A stretch of 64,000 nt of DNA from Parvularcula sp038749595 (lineage in GTDB: Bacteria; Pseudomonadota; Alphaproteobacteria; Caulobacterales; Parvularculaceae). Position 1 is the first letter of the stretch. Each line of letters opens with the position of its first letter. The notes below the pieces were generated by a model. It had not been told where the DNA came from, did no database searches, and saw nothing but the letters and a program-made list of their open reading frames with translations. A program made the position numbers and the translations under genes. The stretch is from assembly GCA_038749595.1 (NCBI GenBank), contig JBCDHW010000002.1:124001-188000 (forward strand), in the 5' to 3' direction. This document shows positions 60,203 to 64,000 of this stretch, piece after piece.

Positions 60203-61414
60203 ATGCCCAACGCCGCATTCTACGACCGTATCAGCACAACACTCGATGAAATCGAGGCCGAGGGGCTGACCAAGCCCGAGCGTGTGATCACGTCGAAGCA
60301 AGGGCCGGAAGTCTCGATCAACCACAATGGCAAGGAAATTCGCGCACTGAATTTCTGTGCCAACAACTATCTCGGTCTCGCCGATCATCCCGCGCTCATT
60401 CGCGCCGCCCAAGCTGGAGCCGAAGAGCACGGCTACGGAATGGCGTCCGTCCGCTTCATTTGCGGGACACAGTCCATCCATCGGAAGCTGGAGCAAGAAC
60501 TCGCGGCTTGGCTGGGCTTTGAGGACGCGATCACGTTCGCCGCATGCTTTGACGCTAACGGCGCTGTGTTTGAGCCACTGCTCGGGAAAGAGGATGCGAT
60601 CATTTCCGATGCCCTCAACCACGCGTCCATCATCGACGGCGTTCGTCTGTGTAAGGCACAACGGTTCCGGTATGAGACCAACGACATGGCCTCGCTGGAA
60701 GAGCAACTCAAAGCCGCAAGCGAAGCGGGTGCACGGACAAAGCTCATCGTAACCGACGGTGTGTTTTCGATGGACGGGACGATCGCACAGCTCGGCGCCA
60801 TTTGCGATCTCGCAGAGAAACATGGCGCCTTGGTGATGGTCGACGATTGTCACGCGACCGGCTTCATGGGGGCAGGCGGCCGCGGGACCCACGAGCACTG
60901 CGGTGTGATGGGGCGAGTCGACATCCTCACCGGTACCCTGGGCAAAGCGCTTGGCGGGGGGATGGGCGGCTTTATCTGTGCACGTCAGAACGTGGTGGAC
61001 CTCCTCCGCCAACGCGCGCGGCCCTATCTCTTCTCCAATGCCTTGGCCCCTGCTCTGATCGAAGGCTCACGGGCCGCGTTGAAGCTCGTGCGCGAGGGAG
61101 ACGATCTGCGGAAGCAACTTTTCGGCAACGCACACCTCTTCCGCTCACTGATGACAGAGGCTGGGTTTGATCTCTTACCCGGTGAACACCCAATTATCCC
61201 CGTCATGCTCTACGACGCGAAAGTGGCCCAACGGATGGCCGCCGATCTTCTCGATGAAGGTGTCTTCGTCACTGGCTTCAGCTTTCCTGTGGTCCCCCGC
61301 GGCAAAGCCCGCATCCGTACCCAGATGAACGCCGCCCACAGCGAAGACCAAGTCCGCCAAACGGTGGACGCCTTCGTCAAGGTGGGGCGCGAACTGGCAG
61401 TGATTGACGCTTAA
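60203..61414 (+). CDS. kbl: Glycine C-acetyltransferase (2-amino-3-ketobutyrate CoA ligase)
   Basis: Protein of 403 residues from ATG 60203 with GAGGAG 6-11 bases upstream; a much longer in-frame extension is antisense to the sterol desaturase gene. The alpha-oxoamine synthase signatures are NFCANNYLGLADHP, SVRFICGTQSIHRKLE, MVDDCHATGFMG and the PLP Lys in TGTLGKALGGGMGGF. It cleaves 2-amino-3-oxobutyrate to glycine and acetyl-CoA in threonine breakdown. The usual partner tdh is not adjacent. The 248-base upstream gap shows no recognisable riboswitch. Confidence 0.95.
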   Translation: MPNAAFYDRISTTLDEIEAEGLTKPERVITSKQGPEVSINHNGKEIRALNFCANNYLGLADHPALIRAAQAGAEEHGYGMASVRFICGTQSIHRKLEQELAAWLGFEDAITFAACFDANGAVFEPLLGKEDAIISDALNHASIIDGVRLCKAQRFRYETNDMASLEEQLKAASEAGARTKLIVTDGVFSMDGTIAQLGAICDLAEKHGALVMVDDCHATGFMGAGGRGTHEHCGVMGRVDILTGTLGKALGGGMGGFICARQNVVDLLRQRARPYLFSNALAPALIEGSRAALKLVREGDDLRKQLFGNAHLFRSLMTEAGFDLLPGEHPIIPVMLYDAKVAQRMAADLLDEGVFVTGFSFPVVPRGKARIRTQMNAAHSEDQVRQTVDAFVKVGRELAVIDA

Positions 61415-61505
61415 GTCGAGGCAAAAACGCATCGCGTGATGGCTTGGTTCGCCGCTTTGCGCGCGGTCGCTCTGTATTAACCCTCTCGTGTTAGCACTCC
61501 TGCCC

Positions 61506-61949
61506 ATGGCAGATCTTTTTGAGGGGCGCTGCCATTGCGGCGCGGTACGTTTTGAGGTGGAGCTGGAAGGCGGGCTCAGCAGCCCCCAACGCAGCAACTG
61601 CTCCTATTCACTGATGCACGGCGCGGTGACGCTGTCAGGCACTGAGTCGTCGTTCAAGCTCCTGAAAGGGTTTGACTTTCTGAGGGTCTATACGTTCGGC
61701 TCGCACACGGCGAAGCAGTTCTTTTGCGCTAAGTGCGGCACGCACACCCACCATGAAGTGCGCCATGATCCGCGATTGGTTGCGGTCAACGTAGCCTGTC
61801 TCGAAGGGCTCAGCCCCTTCGACTTCGAGGTTGTCCCGGTGATTGATGGCGCACGGCTTCCGGACGAGGTCATCCCGGTTGAAGAGCCGCCACAGGTGGG
61901 CTCCATCACGTACGTTCCCGATTTTGGAGACGGCACCGGAAGTCTCTAG
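61506..61949 (+). CDS. GFA (CENP-V-like) family zinc protein with altered cysteines
   Basis: Protein of 147 residues from ATG 61506. The GFA fold shows RCHCGAVRF (C9, C11) and FFCAKCGTHTHH (C74, C77). The middle site, usually CNCSxC, reads SNCSYS: only C32 remains and Ser30 and Ser35 replace the other two cysteines. GFA proteins bind two zinc ions and act on S-hydroxymethylglutathione or related adducts; the loss may remove one site. It lies between kbl and the PPK2 gene, with no clear functional link. Confidence 0.82.
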   Translation: MADLFEGRCHCGAVRFEVELEGGLSSPQRSNCSYSLMHGAVTLSGTESSFKLLKGFDFLRVYTFGSHTAKQFFCAKCGTHTHHEVRHDPRLVAVNVACLEGLSPFDFEVVPVIDGARLPDEVIPVEEPPQVGSITYVPDFGDGTGSL

Positions 61950-62005
61950 ACCGCGCAACGGTCCCAGGCATGGCGCAGGCGGCAGATCGCGCCTAGGTTT
62001 TCCAA

Positions 62006-62836
62006 ATGACCGACCGACCAAGCATTGACGCTATCCGCGAAGCCCTGATTGTGCCGCCGGGCGGGAGCTTTGATCTTCGTGAGCGTGCAACCCGCGACAA
62101 GCGCTTTTTTGATGACAAGGACGACGCGCTCTCTTCTATTGAGGAAGACGGGCAGCTGATCGACGACTTGCAAGACTGTCTCTATGCAGAAGGACAGCGC
62201 AGCTTGCTGCTGGTGCTGCAAGGCATGGATACAGCGGGCAAGAGCGGGACAATAAAGTCCGTATTCCACGCAACGTCACCCCTCGGGATGGAAGTGAAGG
62301 CCTTCAAAAAACCCTCAACGAACGAGATGGCACGGGACTACCTTTGGCGGGTGCACGCAGCGGTGCCCCAGCGTGGAAACATCGGGATCTTTGACCGCTC
62401 GCATTACGAAGACGTTCTCGTGGTCAAGGTGCACGATCTCGCGCCGGCTGACGAAATTGCTCAGCGTTACGAACAAATCAATGCCTTTGAAAAGCACCTG
62501 ACGGAAAACGGCGTCACCATTATCAAGTGTATGCTGAACGTCTCCAAGGATGAGCAAGCAGAACGCTTACGCGATCGCCTGGAAAAGCCGCACAAACGGT
62601 GGAAGTTCAATCCAGGAGATCTACGAGACCGCGCGCACTGGGATGATTTTATGAACGCATACCAAGTGATGCTTGAGCGTTGCTCGACACAGCATGCACC
62701 GTGGTACGTGATCCCCGCTGATTCAAAGTCGCGGCGCAATGCTCTCGTCGGGCGCTTAGTCCTCGGAACCTTGCAGGAGATGGACCCGCGTCATCCCGAG
62801 TCCGAGTACAAGCCTGGTGACTTTTCGATTACCTAG
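62006..62836 (+). CDS. Polyphosphate kinase 2 family protein
   Basis: Protein of 276 residues, one PPK2 domain. Walker A is GMDTAGKSG (73-81), the Walker B-like IGIFDRSHYEDVL gives Asp130 and Arg131, and the lid region is DRLEKPHKRWKFNPGDLRDRAHWDDF (in part). It uses polyphosphate to phosphorylate nucleotides (ADP/GDP or AMP by class) in the cytoplasm. The class cannot be fixed by eye. The two-base overlap-free context with GFA does not inform on function. Confidence 0.92.
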   Translation: MTDRPSIDAIREALIVPPGGSFDLRERATRDKRFFDDKDDALSSIEEDGQLIDDLQDCLYAEGQRSLLLVLQGMDTAGKSGTIKSVFHATSPLGMEVKAFKKPSTNEMARDYLWRVHAAVPQRGNIGIFDRSHYEDVLVVKVHDLAPADEIAQRYEQINAFEKHLTENGVTIIKCMLNVSKDEQAERLRDRLEKPHKRWKFNPGDLRDRAHWDDFMNAYQVMLERCSTQHAPWYVIPADSKSRRNALVGRLVLGTLQEMDPRHPESEYKPGDFSIT

Positions 62837-62846
62837 AGCTTTTCGC

Positions 62847-63053
62847 TCATCGTACACTGAAGACACCGGCCTTCTCGACGACTTTGCCCTCGGACTTGAG
62901 CGCGTTGAGGTGCCGGAGGACGTCAGACATAGGCAGTGTACACCATCGGCGGACATCATCGGGCGTGACCGAGCGTTTTCGTTTCACCGCTTCCAAACAC
63001 GCAAGCCGTTGAAAACGATCGACCATGCCCTGTGCTTCTCTCCGACCCACCAT
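62847..63053 (-). CDS. Small winged-helix-like protein
   Basis: Protein of 68 residues. ATG 63053 is favoured by a strong GGAGG 7 bases upstream; ATG 63026 is the alternative. The sequence reads as a helix-turn-helix with wing: RFQRLACLEAVKRKRSVT, PDDVRRWCTLPMSDVLRHLNALKSEGKVVEKAGVFSVR (in part). DNA binding is plausible from the fold pattern. It converges with the PPK2 gene (10-base gap) and lies downstream of sdaA, 141 bases after it. No named family is recognised. Confidence 0.55.
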   Translation of the reverse strand: MVGRREAQGMVDRFQRLACLEAVKRKRSVTPDDVRRWCTLPMSDVLRHLNALKSEGKVVEKAGVFSVR

Positions 63054-63194
63054 GGGAAATCCTCCGATGACGCGGCCTGTGCCGCTCTGTCCTTCACCTT
63101 CGGCCGGGTTAACACCGGCGGCTAAAGCGCGGTTTACAGGTTCAGTGAAAATTGTTCCGTAGACGGTATAGGTTTGATTAAGCCTGACGGGCGG

Positions 63195-64000
63195 TTAACA
63201 CTCGATCACGTTGACGGCTAAACCGCCTTGGCTTGTCTCTTTGTATTTGTTCGACATATCGAGACCCGTCTGGCGCATTGTTTCGATGACCTGGTCCAGC
63301 GTCACTCTGTTGGGTCCGCAAGCGTTCAGAGCAAGCCGCGCTGCGTTCACAGCTTTCACCGCGCCGATCGCGTTCCGCTCGATGCAAGGGATTTGGACCA
63401 AACCGCCCACGGGATCGCAGGTCAGACCGAGGTTATGCTCCATGCCGATCTCTGCCGCGTTGCAGCACTCGTCCGGACTTCCGCCCCACACGGCGGCAAG
63501 ACCAGCCGCCGCCATCGAACACGCGACGCCCACCTCCCCTTGGCAGCCCATCTCTGCACCCGAAATCGATGCACGCTGTTTGTAGAGCAGGCCAACGCCG
63601 CCTGCCGTGAGGAGAAAGATCCGCCGGGCCTCATCAGAAGCCTCATCGACACCGCAATATTTTCGTAAGACTGCTGGGATGATCCCGGCAGCACCATTGG
63701 TGGGGGCCGTGACCACCTTGCCGCCAGCTGCGTTCTCCTCATTCACCGCCATGGCGTAGAGGTTGAGAACATCGAACAGGCGCTCGGGCTCGTTCGCGAG
63801 CGGTGTCGCCACGATTTTATCATAAAGCGCAGGCGCGCGTCGGCGGACATTGAGCCCTCCCGGCAATATGCCTTTGGTCGTCAGCCCACGGTCAATGCAG
63901 TCGAACATGACACCGATAATGATGTCCAGCTTCTGTTCGGTCTCCGCGCGCGGCCGGTACGAGCTTTCGTTGCGCATCATAATCTCGGCGATCGTTGCCT
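63195..64000 (-). CDS. sdaA: L-serine ammonia-lyase (5' end beyond window)
   Basis: At least 268 residues; the frame is open at the right edge and the visible upstream codons (ATIAEIM) continue the protein, so the N-terminal beta-type domain is outside. The catalytic alpha domain shows KVVTAPTNGAAGIIPAVLRKY, AEMGCQGEVGVACSMAAAGL, NAAEIGMEHNLGLTCDPVGGLVQIPCIERN (parts), with cysteines for the [4Fe-4S] cluster. The end NKYKETSQGGLAVNVIEC is typical. It deaminates L-serine to pyruvate in the cytoplasm. With kbl nearby, both feed on threonine/serine/glycine, but no operon link is visible. Confidence 0.93.
   Translation of the reverse strand, partial: ATIAEIMMRNESSYRPRAETEQKLDIIIGVMFDCIDRGLTTKGILPGGLNVRRRAPALYDKIVATPLANEPERLFDVLNLYAMAVNEENAAGGKVVTAPTNGAAGIIPAVLRKYCGVDEASDEARRIFLLTAGGVGLLYKQRASISGAEMGCQGEVGVACSMAAAGLAAVWGGSPDECCNAAEIGMEHNLGLTCDPVGGLVQIPCIERNAIGAVKAVNAARLALNACGPNRVTLDQVIETMRQTGLDMSNKYKETSQGGLAVNVIEC

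Noticed and set aside
1..64000. CRISPR arrays, tRNA or rRNA genes, insertion sequences
   Set aside because: The gene-free gaps were read and show no spaced direct repeats, cloverleaf sequences or transposase fragments.

Overview
The window is GC-rich, densely packed chromosomal DNA from an alphaproteobacterium. Two genes place it: a GcrA cell-cycle regulator (40105-40614) and a DivL-type pseudo-histidine kinase whose phospho-acceptor His is Tyr (42846-45419). Both belong to the CtrA/GcrA/CcrM circuit of Caulobacterales, Rhizobiales, Rhodobacterales and Parvularculales. The conserved nadD-rsfS-rlmH-envC-ctpA order (55764 down to 51393) supports the same class. The large exported beta-propeller proteins and many secreted esterases and hydrolases suggest a heterotroph living on proteins or polymers, possibly marine; that lifestyle is inference. 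No tRNA, rRNA, CRISPR array, transposase or integrase was seen.

Layout. 1-6.2 kb: partial S41 protease, CadC-like membrane regulator and a VPS10/Asp-box propeller protein. 6.4-7.9 kb: acyl-CoA carboxylase carboxyltransferase. 7.9-10.4 kb: a three-gene block (holin-like protein, small one-helix membrane protein, SGNH esterase with LamG domain) that looks like a phage lysis/tail remnant. 10.5-14.7 kb: serine hydrolase, type-B carboxylesterase, aminotransferase. 14.9-22.5 kb: second VPS10 propeller protein, DUF1800 lipoprotein with DUF1501 Tat partner, DUF481 outer-membrane protein. 22.7-27.8 kb: glucuronoyl-esterase-like lipoprotein, DedA protein, an ATP-grasp/metallo-beta-lactamase/NRDE operon, DoxX. 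28-30.3 kb: a tightly coupled operon of tiny membrane proteins, a haem-type ferric-reductase domain fused to a Rieske domain, and a Tat-anchored cysteine-motif protein. 30.3-31.9 kb: exported DsrE-like protein and a divergent arsC/arsR pair. 31.9-40 kb: rpe, capD-like, purH, glutamate dehydrogenase, AEC transporter, hslO, ABC permease. 40-47.6 kb: gcrA, penicillin acylase, divL, leucyl aminopeptidase, a small membrane protein. 47.8-55.8 kb: pabB-pabA-pabC-AMP-ligase, ctpA, envC, rlmH, rsfS, nadD. 55.8-64 kb: UDP-glucuronate epimerase, egtD, folD, yggT, sterol desaturase, kbl, GFA protein, PPK2, a tiny winged-helix protein, and partial sdaA.

Most notable. (1) Four overlapping genes (51385 to 47763) encode a complete p-aminobenzoate pathway followed by a short aryl-acid adenylation protein that ends just before the position of the usual catalytic lysine. 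The first gene carries a perfect 30-bp palindrome near its 5' end. (2) The Rieske/ferric-reductase operon at 28-30.3 kb looks like a compact membrane electron-transfer system I cannot match to a described pathway. (3) Three evenly spaced DnaA-box-like sites precede gcrA and a CtrA-box-like site precedes divL, consistent with control by the cell-cycle circuit itself. Several convergent gene pairs share their stop codons, so the region has very little intergenic DNA.
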